From positions 62,001 to 126,000 of the forward strand of contig QCEU01000001.1 of assembly GCA_003280485.1 (NCBI GenBank): 64,000 nt of DNA, read 5' to 3'. The translations under genes and the position numbers were made by a program. Below, piece after piece: positions 16,647 through 25,232 of the stretch (position 1 is the first letter of the stretch; every line of letters begins with the position of its first letter). The notes below the pieces were generated by a model. That model did no database searches. It saw nothing but the letters and a program-made list of their open reading frames with translations, and was not told the origin of the DNA. This DNA is from Pelagibacteraceae bacterium AG-359-O02 (GTDB lineage Bacteria; Pseudomonadota; Alphaproteobacteria; Pelagibacterales; Pelagibacteraceae).

Positions 16647-17618
16647 TTATTTTTTTTTTAAATTTGAATACAACCAAGGACAATCAATTAACAATGGAGC
16701 TTGTTTTCCTTGAGAAGCAGTTTCGAGTCTTTTATTTCTAAATTTCATTCTCTCATCATCAGGTAAATAAAGTCTCTCGTGCCCCCAAAAACTAGGCCCC
16801 TCAAATGTTTCAACAGGCTGCCACGTATCCGGATTGATAATCCTCCCACCCCATCCATTTTCAATAAAAAATCCTGAAGGTGTAATTGAATAAAATGAAG
16901 TCATATAATCATTCGTATGTCTTCCCATTGTATAAGCAATTGCGTTATCCTTGTATTGCAGCAAGTCATACCCTTGACCTACATCGTCTAAGTTGTTGTA
17001 TTCAACCATAAAATGATGGAAACCTGTTCCACCTGAACCAAATAAAGCTAAACTATGATGTCTGCCATTAACATGAAAAAAACACAAAGATATGGGAGTA
17101 TGACTATAATCACTTATCTTGAAGCCCATTACATCTCTATAAAAAGGAATTAAATCATCAATTTTTTTAACATGCACAACAGCATGTCCCATACCAAGTG
17201 GCCCAGTCTTAAATCCTGAAATTGGCCTACCTGGTTTAAATGGATCAGTATCTAACATAGGCTTATAAACTAGCTCAATACGATTTCCTTGTGGGTCATT
17301 AAAATATATTAAATCCTCAACAAAACGTTTATCAGCAAAAGAATTCTTTCCATGATACACTACTACTTTATTTTCCTCTAATTTATTTGCAAAGGTTTGA
17401 AGATCTTCTTTGCTCTCAACTTCCCATCCTAAAAATCCTAATCCATCTCCTTTATCGCCAGTTATTGTTAATCTTTGTTTTTGGTCATCCATTCTAAAAG
17501 ATAGAATTTCTTTTCCGCGGTCCATTTGTTGCATACCAAGGTATTTTTGAGAATAGTCTGACCAATCCTCAAATTTATCTGAATTAACTCCAATATAACT
17601 TAAAGCTTTTACTGCCAT
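16647..17618 (-). CDS. type I extradiol dioxygenase (VOC family, BphC-like)
   Basis: 323 residues in two VOC modules. The C-terminal module has the 2-His-1-carboxylate iron site: His145 (GMGHAVVHV), His201/202 (FHHFMVE) and Glu253 (SGFFIENGWGG). NGRHHSLAL at about 185-193 is the other family block. Such enzymes cleave catechols next to the hydroxyls. The gene lies 13 bases upstream of the hydroxylase that would make its catecholic substrate. A hairpin and about 60 bases separate it from dctP. Length and motif order fit 2,3-dihydroxybiphenyl/2,3-dihydroxy-phenylpropionate dioxygenases of the VOC type. Confidence 0.87.
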   Translation of the reverse strand: MAVKALSYIGVNSDKFEDWSDYSQKYLGMQQMDRGKEILSFRMDDQKQRLTITGDKGDGLGFLGWEVESKEDLQTFANKLEENKVVVYHGKNSFADKRFVEDLIYFNDPQGNRIELVYKPMLDTDPFKPGRPISGFKTGPLGMGHAVVHVKKIDDLIPFYRDVMGFKISDYSHTPISLCFFHVNGRHHSLALFGSGGTGFHHFMVEYNNLDDVGQGYDLLQYKDNAIAYTMGRHTNDYMTSFYSITPSGFFIENGWGGRIINPDTWQPVETFEGPSFWGHERLYLPDDERMKFRNKRLETASQGKQAPLLIDCPWLYSNLKKK

Positions 17619-17643
17619 TTTATTATTATACTTAATTTTGAAA

Positions 17644-17669
17644 GAGCCCGCTATGAAATTAGCGGGCTC
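17644..17669 (-). terminator. strong hairpin after dctP, attenuator or weak terminator
   Basis: GAGCCCGCTA (17644-17653) and TAGCGGGCTC (17660-17669) form a 10-bp GC-rich stem with a 6-base loop, in an otherwise AT-rich region. It lies 11 bases after the dctP stop. The minus strand continues TTTCAAAATT, a poor U tract, so partial read-through into the dioxygenase gene is likely. Confidence 0.75.
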
Positions 17670-17680
17670 GAATTTAACTA

Positions 17681-18694
17681 TTAACCGTCTATTTTAGAAA
17701 TTACTTCTCTTGCTCTTTTTAATACAGCATCTCCATCAAGACCTTTGCCTTTCATTTCTGCTAACCAGTCAGATTCGATCGGAGCCAATATTTTTTTGTA
17801 TTCAGCTAAAACTGAGTCTGATGCAACAGTTATCTCGTGTCCTGGAGTATTTTCTACTTGAACTCTCATCTTGGCATTCTGAGTATCAATTAAATTAGAT
17901 GCCCAGTCGCCAAACCACTGACCAGAATGTTTATCAACACATCCTTTTGCAGCCGAAGACAGACCGTTATATTTTCCTTCATTCATTATTAATCCAAATG
18001 TTGCATTAGTGATGTTAACTTCTGTATGATATTTAGTAACATCAAATAATCTAAATGAACCAATTGCTGTGTATGGGAATGGTGTACCATCTATAACACC
18101 TTTATTTAAGGCTTCTGAAGTTCCTGGTGCTGGTACTTTAACCCCAGTTGCTCCTAAAGTTTTAAGAATAGTTCCAGCTATTTTGCTTGGAACTCTCATT
18201 TTTTTACCTTTAAAGTCTGCTGGTTTAACTACTTTAGTATCCTTCATATGTATTTGGTATCCAGGGTTCGAATGAAGTCCTATCAGTTTAATTCCTGCCA
18301 TTTCTTTATCTAGGTAACCTTCTTCAAAAAGAGTATTTAAAGCTCTAGATCCAGCTTTTGAAGTCTTGGTCAGGAATGGAAGTTCTACAACTGAACTTAA
18401 AGGAAATTGACCACCAATGTATCCAAGAACTGTCCAAGATATATCTGCAACTCCTGAAGTTACTATATCGTATTGTTTTGGAGGACTTCCTAATACTCCT
18501 CCCGCATACATTTTTACATTTAAAGCACCATTTGAACATTTGTTAACTTTATCTGCCCAAGCAGCTAAAATCTTACTTGCTATAAATGCTTTTGGTGGTT
18601 CAAAAGTTGCTAACTTTAATTCTGTAGCTGATGCCGTGCTAATAATGCTTAAGGAAAAAATTCCTATAACAAAACCAATTATTTTTTTTTTCAT
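17681..18694 (-). CDS. dctP: TRAP transporter solute-binding protein DctP
   Basis: 337 residues with a signal peptide (cleavage near STASA, about residue 23). The mature protein has KLATFEPP, then GKKMRVPSKIAG (about 143-154), carrying the carboxylate-binding Arg conserved in DctP proteins. It delivers a carboxylate to a DctQM permease. The likely partners are encoded divergently at 19664-21465, with the FAH gene between, so the TRAP system is split across two strands. Lying inside a hydroxylase/dioxygenase series, it probably imports an aromatic or related acid (inference). Confidence 0.92.
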   Translation of the reverse strand: MKKKIIGFVIGIFSLSIISTASATELKLATFEPPKAFIASKILAAWADKVNKCSNGALNVKMYAGGVLGSPPKQYDIVTSGVADISWTVLGYIGGQFPLSSVVELPFLTKTSKAGSRALNTLFEEGYLDKEMAGIKLIGLHSNPGYQIHMKDTKVVKPADFKGKKMRVPSKIAGTILKTLGATGVKVPAPGTSEALNKGVIDGTPFPYTAIGSFRLFDVTKYHTEVNITNATFGLIMNEGKYNGLSSAAKGCVDKHSGQWFGDWASNLIDTQNAKMRVQVENTPGHEITVASDSVLAEYKKILAPIESDWLAEMKGKGLDGDAVLKRAREVISKIDG

Positions 18695-18744
18695 GTTAAT
18701 CCCCTCTTATTATTAAATAATTATAAGAAAGTTTAACTTGAAAA

Positions 18745-19596
18745 TTAGATTATTTCATCCTTAATTGTATTAGATAAAGTGCCAATTTCTGTGATTTCTA
18801 TTTCAACATTATCTCCAGGCTTCATAAATACTGGAGGGTTTCTTTTAAACCCTACACCTCCAGGCGTACCAGTGACTAGTACATCACCTGCTCTCCAAGC
18901 CATAGCTTTAGAAACATACGAAATTAAAATTGGAATATCGAAAATAAGTTGACTTAATTTTGCGTTTTGCATTACCTCGCCATTTAATCTAGTTTCAATT
19001 GTTAAATTTTTATAATTATTAATGTCCTCAGCTAAAACCATGTGTGGACCAAAACTCCCTGTTTTTTCAAAATTTTTACCCATCCCAAATTGTCTTGTAT
19101 GTCTCTGCCACTCTCTTACAGTACTTTCATTATAACATGAATAACCAATTATATGCTTTAAGGCATCCTCAGTTTTTATGTGTTTGCCACCTTCACCCAT
19201 AATTACTGCCATCTCACCTTCAAAATCTAAACTTTGTGAAACAACAGGTCTTTGAATTGGCTGTAAGTGTGCAGTTTGACTTTCTGGAAATCGATGAAAA
19301 ATTACTGGGTTTTCTTCAACTGTTCTGTTTGTTTCTTTAACATGTTCACTATAATTTAAACCTACACAAATAATTTTTCCAGGATTTGGAATTAGCGGTA
19401 AATATTCTATTTCTGACTCATTAATATCGCCTAAATTATTTGTTGCATAAGATTTAGCTTCTTCAATTCCTTGATTTGAAATTAAATCTTTTAGTGTATT
19501 TGAATTAGATACTTTTCCAGTAAGATCTGTAATTTTATTATTATTAATAATACCAAACTTATTTTGTTGATTATGTTTAAAAGAAATAAATTTCAT
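18745..19596 (-). CDS. fumarylacetoacetate hydrolase (FAH) family protein
   Basis: 283 residues. ICVGLNYSEHVKETN, SLDFEGEMAVIMGEGG (Glu-x-Glu metal ligands) and VTGTPGGVGFKRNPP at the C-terminus define the FAH fold used by acylpyruvate hydrolases, 2-keto-4-pentenoate hydratases and HpaG-type isomerases. The usual metal-ligand Asp in N-D-x-[ST]-x-R is Glu here (GYSCYNESTVREWQ). As first gene of the aromatic series it would act on the ring-cleavage product after the dioxygenase. Which of hydrolase, hydratase or isomerase it is cannot be decided. Confidence 0.87.
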   Translation of the reverse strand: MKFISFKHNQQNKFGIINNNKITDLTGKVSNSNTLKDLISNQGIEEAKSYATNNLGDINESEIEYLPLIPNPGKIICVGLNYSEHVKETNRTVEENPVIFHRFPESQTAHLQPIQRPVVSQSLDFEGEMAVIMGEGGKHIKTEDALKHIIGYSCYNESTVREWQRHTRQFGMGKNFEKTGSFGPHMVLAEDINNYKNLTIETRLNGEVMQNAKLSQLIFDIPILISYVSKAMAWRAGDVLVTGTPGGVGFKRNPPVFMKPGDNVEIEITEIGTLSNTIKDEII

Positions 19597-19663
19597 GATT
19601 AATACTTTCTATTTTTGAAACTATTTATATGTTAATGTTTAGATAATTTGAAGCAACATTTTT

Positions 19664-20155
19664 ATGATTTCTAAAGTCAGTAAAGTTTTTGATTATTCAG
19701 CGATAGCTTCAGGTATTATTTTATTTTTATTAGCTGTATTAACTTTTTGTGACGTATTTGGAAGACGATTTTTAAATTCGCCAGTAACAGGTACAATTGA
19801 GTTAGTTGAGATAGGGATGGCATTAGTAGCTTTCCTTGCAATGCCAAGAGCATTTTATTTAAATGCTAATGTTTCAGCGGACTTTATAAATAATTTAAAT
19901 TTGGGAATATTTAAAACTTATTTGGTAATTTTAAAATTTGTTTTAATGATATCGATTATGTCTGTAATGGCATATTCGACTACTTTGACATCATATAAAT
20001 TTATGAATAATCAAAGAGTAACACTTGATTTAGAACTGTATTTTTATCCATTTTATTTCATATGCTCCATTGGGATGTGGTTAAGTGTTTTTGCAATAGT
20101 AATATGGTTTATCAAAACTATTTTTAAAAATAGTTCAAAAGAAAAGGAATTATAA
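19664..20155 (+). CDS. dctQ: TRAP transporter small permease DctQ
   Basis: 163 residues with four membrane segments. The motif FCDVFGRRFLNSPVTGTIELVE (FGRxxxxxPVxGxxEL) is typical of DctQ. It bridges DctP and DctM in the cytoplasmic membrane. It overlaps dctM by one base (TAATG). The divergent FAH-dctP transcript starts 67 bases away, so one control region probably drives both halves of the transporter. Confidence 0.92.
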   Translation: MISKVSKVFDYSAIASGIILFLLAVLTFCDVFGRRFLNSPVTGTIELVEIGMALVAFLAMPRAFYLNANVSADFINNLNLGIFKTYLVILKFVLMISIMSVMAYSTTLTSYKFMNNQRVTLDLELYFYPFYFICSIGMWLSVFAIVIWFIKTIFKNSSKEKEL

Positions 20156-21465
20156 TGGGTTTAGAAGCTGTAATTAATGGAGGATTATCTTTCGCTGCTG
20201 TATTAATTTTAATGGTACTAAATGTACCAATAGGAATTGCGATGTTGGTAGTTGGTTTTACTGGCTTTGCAATGATTTCAGGATTTGATCCTGCAATATT
20301 TGTTTTGGGTACCGCTCCATTTGATGCAGTTTCAAAATATACATTATCAGTGTTGCCTCTCTTTGTATTAATGGGAAATCTTGCTAATAGCTCAAATTTA
20401 TCAAGAAATTTATATGATGCTGCCTATGCAATAGTAGGCCATTACAAGGGTGGTTTGGCAATGTCTACAGTTGGTGCATGTGCTGGATTTGGAATGATTT
20501 GTGGATCTTCAATTGCAACAGCTGCAACAATGTCTCAAATGGCAGGTCCTGAAATGAGAAGGCATGGTTATAGCGATGCTCTAATTAGTGGTTCTATTGC
20601 TTCTGGAGGTACACTTGGAATAATAATTCCACCAAGTGTTATTTTGGTAATATACGCTTATTTAACCGAACAATCAGTCCAAGAACTTTTTTTTGCTGCA
20701 CTCGTACCAGGAATAATCGCAGTGTTACTTTATATGATCGCAATTAGAGTTTATCTTTTAATTTACCCTTCACAAGGTGGGTATGGAACTAAAATGCCAT
20801 TAAAAGAAAGAATTTCAGCTATCTCAAAAGTTTTTCCAATATTTTTAATATTTGCAATTATGATGGGTGGACTCTATTTAGGTTTTTTCACTGCTACTGA
20901 GAGTGCTGCGGTAGGAGTAATATTAGTTTTAGTCTTTATTTTTTTTAGAGGCCAATTAAAATTAAGTTTGTTGAAAGATGCAGTTTGGACAACAATCAAG
21001 ACAGTTGGTTCATTATATTTAATTGTAATTGGAGCAAGTATATTTAATTATCTTATTACAGTTACCCAGTTACCTTTTGCTGTGGTTGATTTTATAAATT
21101 ATTTAGAACTTACGCCTTTAGGAATAATTTTAGTAATTTGTGCGATATACTTGGTGCTAGGAACAGTAATGGACTCTTTGGCAATGCTATTTTTAACTAT
21201 TCCAGTATTTTATCCTGTAATTGTTGATGCTGGTATTGATCCAGTATGGTTTGGTATATTTGCAGTAATAGTTGTTGAATTTGGATTAATTTCACCACCT
21301 GTGGGTATGAATTTATTCGTTATTAAAGGTGTTATGCAAAAAACTCCCCTCCAAACAATATGGTTTGGAACACTTCCTTTCTTAATGACAGATGTAATTA
21401 GACTTGCCTTAATTATAGCTTTCCCAGCAATTTGTTTATATTTACCTAGTCTGATGAATCCGTAG
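20155..21465 (+). CDS. dctM: TRAP transporter large permease DctM
   Basis: 436 residues with about twelve membrane segments, the usual DctM size. It has NVPIGIAMLVVGFTG at the start, SGGTLGIIIPPSVILVIYAY in the middle and FGLISPPVGMNLFVIKGV near the C-terminus, the diagnostic Ile-Pro-Pro-Ser and Pro-Pro-Val-Gly loops. It carries out Na+-coupled translocation with DctQ and DctP. Its last 20 bases overlap the convergent small membrane protein gene at 21446. Confidence 0.94.
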   Translation: MGLEAVINGGLSFAAVLILMVLNVPIGIAMLVVGFTGFAMISGFDPAIFVLGTAPFDAVSKYTLSVLPLFVLMGNLANSSNLSRNLYDAAYAIVGHYKGGLAMSTVGACAGFGMICGSSIATAATMSQMAGPEMRRHGYSDALISGSIASGGTLGIIIPPSVILVIYAYLTEQSVQELFFAALVPGIIAVLLYMIAIRVYLLIYPSQGGYGTKMPLKERISAISKVFPIFLIFAIMMGGLYLGFFTATESAAVGVILVLVFIFFRGQLKLSLLKDAVWTTIKTVGSLYLIVIGASIFNYLITVTQLPFAVVDFINYLELTPLGIILVICAIYLVLGTVMDSLAMLFLTIPVFYPVIVDAGIDPVWFGIFAVIVVEFGLISPPVGMNLFVIKGVMQKTPLQTIWFGTLPFLMTDVIRLALIIAFPAICLYLPSLMNP

Positions 21466-21790
21466 TCTGATTGAAATTCTTAAAATAATTATAATAAATT
21501 AATCCAAAAATAGCACCTACAAGGATTAAAATATATTGATAAAATTTTAAAAGAACAAATACTACAGGAAGTTCTTTGCCAGGGTTTTGAGCAATGAAAT
21601 TTTCAGTTCCATCTTTATATAAATCTATCGGTCCAAAAGTTGCATACAGACCATAAATAAAAATATAAACGCATGGAATTATTGAAATTAATAATAGAAT
21701 TTTATTTTTTCTTAATAATTTTATAAGATTTGCAGAAACTCCAACTGTTACTAAACCGATTAAAGATAATATTAATGGATTCATTACCAC
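21446..21790 (-). CDS. small membrane protein, unknown, last gene of the MTA operon
   Basis: 114 residues with three predicted membrane segments (about 5-22, 30-50 and 82-103). I do not recognise it. Its start overlaps the end of the sulfatase gene by 7 bases, and its end overlaps convergent dctM by 20. The tight coupling argues that it is expressed with the mtnP-mtnA operon. A membrane role related to the sulfatase substrate is one possibility. Confidence 0.7.
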   Translation of the reverse strand: MVMNPLILSLIGLVTVGVSANLIKLLRKNKILLLISIIPCVYIFIYGLYATFGPIDLYKDGTENFIAQNPGKELPVVFVLLKFYQYILILVGAIFGLIYYNYFKNFNQTTDSSD

Positions 21791-23367
21791 ACTCCTATCA
21801 TAATACCGTCGTCTTTAGTATAGTCTCTTTCTTTCAAAACAAATTCATCAGTTGCTGCAACTCTATTTTTTCTATTAGTAATTCTTTCTAGTAGAATATC
21901 TTTCATTTCCTCAATAATTTTCAAGTGATTAGGAGATTGACCTAGGTCATTGAACTCATCTGGATCATTTTTTAAGTCAAACAATTGAGGTGGAAAACCT
22001 TTATAATAAATATACTTCCAATTATTATTTCTAATCATATAAGCTCTAGCATCTGATGCTCCAATATTAAGAATTTTTCTTGCTTCGTTAAATGAGTAAT
22101 CTATTTCACTAAATACACTATCTTTCCAATTAGAAACTTTATCTCCTCTAATAATTGGTAACAATGATTGTCCCTCGAGGCGATGTTTGCTTGCATTGCT
22201 ATCTACAGTGTCTAAAAAAGTAGGCAGCAAGTCTATAGCCTCTACAAATCTTTTTTCTCTAACTCCCCTATTGTTATCTGACAAATTGCTTGGATCATAA
22301 ATTATCATTGGAACTTTAACAATTTGTTCATGAAAAAGCTCTTTTTCTCCTAGCCAATGATCGCCCTGATAGTCACCATGATCTGATGTAAAAACTATCA
22401 TTGTATTATTCATATAATTTTTTTCTTCAAGAAAATTAAATAGTCTCCCAAGATTATCATCTATTTGCTTTATCAATCCCATGTATCCTGAAAGAACAGT
22501 ATTTCTCACTTCTTCTCTTGAAAAAGTCTTTGAAATATTATTTTCCATGAAAGCTTTATAGACTGGATGATCTATTTCTTTTTCAGTATTACTTCGATGA
22601 ACCGGGTAAAATTGATTTGAGGAGTACATGTTATGATAAGGAGCAGGAGCAATGTATGGCCAATGAGGTTTAATATATGATAAATGCAAAAACCAAGGCC
22701 TATCCTCACTTTCTTGAATAAATTCCATTGATCTATTTGTCATAAATGCAGTTTCAGAATGTTCTTCTTTAACTCTTGCTGGTTTATTTGAATTTCTTAA
22801 CCTCCATCCACTCAAAATATTTCCACTTTCATCCTCTGATGAATTTGCCCAACTATCCCAAGGATTATCACCCTCATATCCAAGTTTGTTTAACCAGTCA
22901 TTGTAAGATAGTTTTTTAGTTGAATTTTTAATGTGGTTATTAGGATGAAGTCCGTCATCTCTCTCATAAGGATCAAATCCTGGTTCACTAACTGTAAGAC
23001 CTATTTCTGTATTTTTTGAAATTCCAAGTCTATTCATTCCATCTATATCGGGTCTCATATGTGTTTTACCAACGACACCAGTCCTAATTCCAGATTGCCT
23101 CAAATAATCTCCAATAGTTAGTTCACCGATTGGTAAAGGTATTTGGTTCCAAGTTGATCCATGGCTAAATACTGTTCTTCCAGTATAATAAGATGCTCTT
23201 GATGGGCCACAAACAGGAGCTTGAACATAAGCTGAATCAAATATAACTCCTTTTTTTGCTAAAGCGTCTATGTGAGGTGTTTTAAGGTGCGGATGACCAT
23301 AACAAGAAAGATAATCAAATCTTAGTTGATCAGCCATTATAAATAAAATATTTTTAACTTTATTCAT
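21784..23367 (-). CDS. formylglycine-type sulfatase / phosphonate monoester hydrolase-like
   Basis: 527 residues of the alkaline phosphatase superfamily. Metal-binding Asp13 (MADQLRFDY) and the sulfatase signature CGPSRASYYTGR (Cys53 converted to formylglycine) are present, then FTSDHGDYQGDH with further metal ligands. GFPPQLFDLKNDPDEFNDLG near the C-terminus and the roughly 520-residue length resemble phosphonate monoester hydrolase/arylsulfatases of this superfamily. No export signal is seen, so it is cytoplasmic and acts on an imported or internal sulfate or phospho(no)ester. It overlaps mtnA by one base. Cys53 needs a formylglycine-generating enzyme encoded elsewhere. Confidence 0.88.
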   Translation of the reverse strand: MNKVKNILFIMADQLRFDYLSCYGHPHLKTPHIDALAKKGVIFDSAYVQAPVCGPSRASYYTGRTVFSHGSTWNQIPLPIGELTIGDYLRQSGIRTGVVGKTHMRPDIDGMNRLGISKNTEIGLTVSEPGFDPYERDDGLHPNNHIKNSTKKLSYNDWLNKLGYEGDNPWDSWANSSEDESGNILSGWRLRNSNKPARVKEEHSETAFMTNRSMEFIQESEDRPWFLHLSYIKPHWPYIAPAPYHNMYSSNQFYPVHRSNTEKEIDHPVYKAFMENNISKTFSREEVRNTVLSGYMGLIKQIDDNLGRLFNFLEEKNYMNNTMIVFTSDHGDYQGDHWLGEKELFHEQIVKVPMIIYDPSNLSDNNRGVREKRFVEAIDLLPTFLDTVDSNASKHRLEGQSLLPIIRGDKVSNWKDSVFSEIDYSFNEARKILNIGASDARAYMIRNNNWKYIYYKGFPPQLFDLKNDPDEFNDLGQSPNHLKIIEEMKDILLERITNRKNRVAATDEFVLKERDYTKDDGIMIGVW

Positions 23368-24440
23368 TATCTATTAAACATTTGTTTTAAACCGACAGTC
23401 GATGCCTGGCATATCCCTTTCTCTGTAATTAAACCTGTTACATATTTTGCTGGAGTTATGTCAAATGCTAAATTCATCGATTTACTGTTTTCAGGATAAA
23501 TTAAAACTTTCTTGATATTATTTTTATCATCTTTTCCTTCTATATGGGATAGCTCTTCAGAATTTCTTTCTTCAATAGGTATCTTATTATAATCTTTAGT
23601 TTCCCAATCAATTGTGGTGCTTGGTAAAGCCACATAAAAGGGCACATTATTATCATGTGCTGCTAATGCTTTTAAATAGGTACCGATTTTATTACATACA
23701 TCTCCAGTTGATAAAGTCCTGTCAGTTCCAACTATGCACATATCAACTTCACCTCTTTGCATTAAAATACCTCCAGTATTATCTGTAATAATTGTATTTG
23801 GTATACCCTCTTCATTTAATTCATATGATGTTAAATTTGCACCTTGGTTCCTAGGTCTAGTCTCATCAACCCAAACATGAATTGGTATTCCTTTACTATG
23901 TGCTTGATAAATTGGTGAGGTTGCTGTCCCCCAATCTATAGTTGCAAGCCAACCAGCATTACAGTGAGTTAAGATATTTACAGTTTTGTTGTTTTTATTA
24001 AAAATTTCCTCAATTATTTTAAGCCCATTAAATCCTATATTCTCACAAAATTTGACATCTTCATCACATATTAATTTTGCTTCATTTAATGCCACATCCA
24101 ATAATTCATCAGACTTCACAAATGATAATTTATTGTTCATTCTATGAATTGCCCATTGTAAGTTTATAGCTGTAGGTCTTGAATTAACTAATTCTTCTGA
24201 ACTTTTTTTAATAAAATCTAAATTTTTATTTTCTTGTATTGCCAATACTATTCCATAAGCAGCAGTTCCACCAATAAGAGGTGCTCCTCTTACCTCCATA
24301 GTTTTTATTGCTTTTACTGCATCTTTTATTGTCTTCAAATCTTTAATAATAAACTGATGCGGAAGTTTGGTTTGATCAATTATTTTTACTACATTATTTT
24401 CATACCAAATTGTTCTATATTTTTTTCCCTTTATTTTCAT
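23367..24440 (-). CDS. mtnA: S-methyl-5-thioribose-1-phosphate isomerase MtnA
   Basis: 357 residues, the normal length. RGAPLIGGTAAYG (about 51-63), Cys160 in ILTHCNAGWLATIDWGTA and Asp240 in VDMCIVGTDRT match the catalytic Cys160/Asp240 of the Bacillus enzyme at the same numbers. The related eIF2B-alpha/beta fold is present throughout. It isomerises methylthioribose-1-phosphate to methylthioribulose-1-phosphate, following MtnP. The stop abuts the sulfatase start, and the start abuts the oxygenase stop. It could also accept 5-deoxyribose-1-phosphate. Confidence 0.94.
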   Translation of the reverse strand: MKIKGKKYRTIWYENNVVKIIDQTKLPHQFIIKDLKTIKDAVKAIKTMEVRGAPLIGGTAAYGIVLAIQENKNLDFIKKSSEELVNSRPTAINLQWAIHRMNNKLSFVKSDELLDVALNEAKLICDEDVKFCENIGFNGLKIIEEIFNKNNKTVNILTHCNAGWLATIDWGTATSPIYQAHSKGIPIHVWVDETRPRNQGANLTSYELNEEGIPNTIITDNTGGILMQRGEVDMCIVGTDRTLSTGDVCNKIGTYLKALAAHDNNVPFYVALPSTTIDWETKDYNKIPIEERNSEELSHIEGKDDKNNIKKVLIYPENSKSMNLAFDITPAKYVTGLITEKGICQASTVGLKQMFNR

Positions 24441-25232
24441 TTAATTACCCCAAACCACAGGAAACCAATCTTTTCTCATTTTATCTCCTGAATTTAAATC
24501 TATTCCTTCAAAAGGTGGAGAAGTTTCTCCTTTTCTATCAATGTATCTTACATCGTCTCCAATAAATCTTGCAGAGAAAGCTTTACGGCTTTTTTTGTCA
24601 TTATTTCCTGAAGATGAATGTAAAACTTTAAAATTAAATAATATTGCATCTCCTATATTCATCTCTGTACTAAAAATATTATTTTTATCTATATTTGGCA
24701 TGTTCATAAAGTTCTTATTATTTCTATACCAAGAAGAGTCATTTGACCATTTGGTAGGCTTTACTAGCATTGGTAACTTATGGGATCCTTTTAAAACTTT
24801 CAGGCAGTTATCCTTCGATATATTATCTAATGGTATCCAGAAACTTCCTGTATCATTTCCATCTACACAATAATAGGGAAGATCTTGATGCCATGGAGTT
24901 TCCTTTTTTGTTCCAGGTTCCTTTAAGAAAATGTGTTCATGGAACACTTGAATTTTACTAGATTGAGTTGATTGAGCGACAATTTCTGCTGCTGGTGAAT
25001 TAAAAATAAAATCTTTAAATTCCTCAATTCTTTCCCAGTTACAATAATCTTCAAAAAATCTTCCTTCTTGTGGTTTTGAAATATTTTCTCTTCCATATGG
25101 ACTTGGGTTGTTCAATACTTTTTGAAATCCGTTTTTAAGTTTCTCAATCCAAGGTAAAAAGGCTTCTTTGATTAAAATTACACCATCATTTTTATAATTT
25201 GAAATTTGTTTATCAGATAGTTTTACTGTCAC
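24441..25232 (-). CDS. phytanoyl-CoA dioxygenase (PhyH)-family Fe(II)/2-oxoglutarate oxygenase
   Basis: 263 residues. The iron facial triad is visible: His115-x-Asp117 in TPWHQDLPYY and distal His205 in VLHSSSGN. The 2-oxoglutarate-binding Arg216 and Ser220 sit at the expected spacing. VFHEHIFLKEPG and LDNISKDNCLKVLKGSHKLP are further PhyH-family blocks. It hydroxylates a small substrate with O2 and 2-oxoglutarate. It sits between mtnP (4-base overlap) and mtnA (no gap), which is unexpected for methionine salvage. PhyH-family members also attack phosphonates and betaines, so the substrate is open. Confidence 0.88.
   Translation of the reverse strand: MTVKLSDKQISNYKNDGVILIKEAFLPWIEKLKNGFQKVLNNPSPYGRENISKPQEGRFFEDYCNWERIEEFKDFIFNSPAAEIVAQSTQSSKIQVFHEHIFLKEPGTKKETPWHQDLPYYCVDGNDTGSFWIPLDNISKDNCLKVLKGSHKLPMLVKPTKWSNDSSWYRNNKNFMNMPNIDKNNIFSTEMNIGDAILFNFKVLHSSSGNNDKKSRKAFSARFIGDDVRYIDRKGETSPPFEGIDLNSGDKMRKDWFPVVWGN

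Noticed and set aside
24441-25232. 2-aminoethylphosphonate dioxygenase (PhnY-like) assignment
   Set aside because: Family and the phosphonate-esterase-like neighbour are suggestive, but no PhnZ partner or specific motif is seen, so only the PhyH family is claimed.
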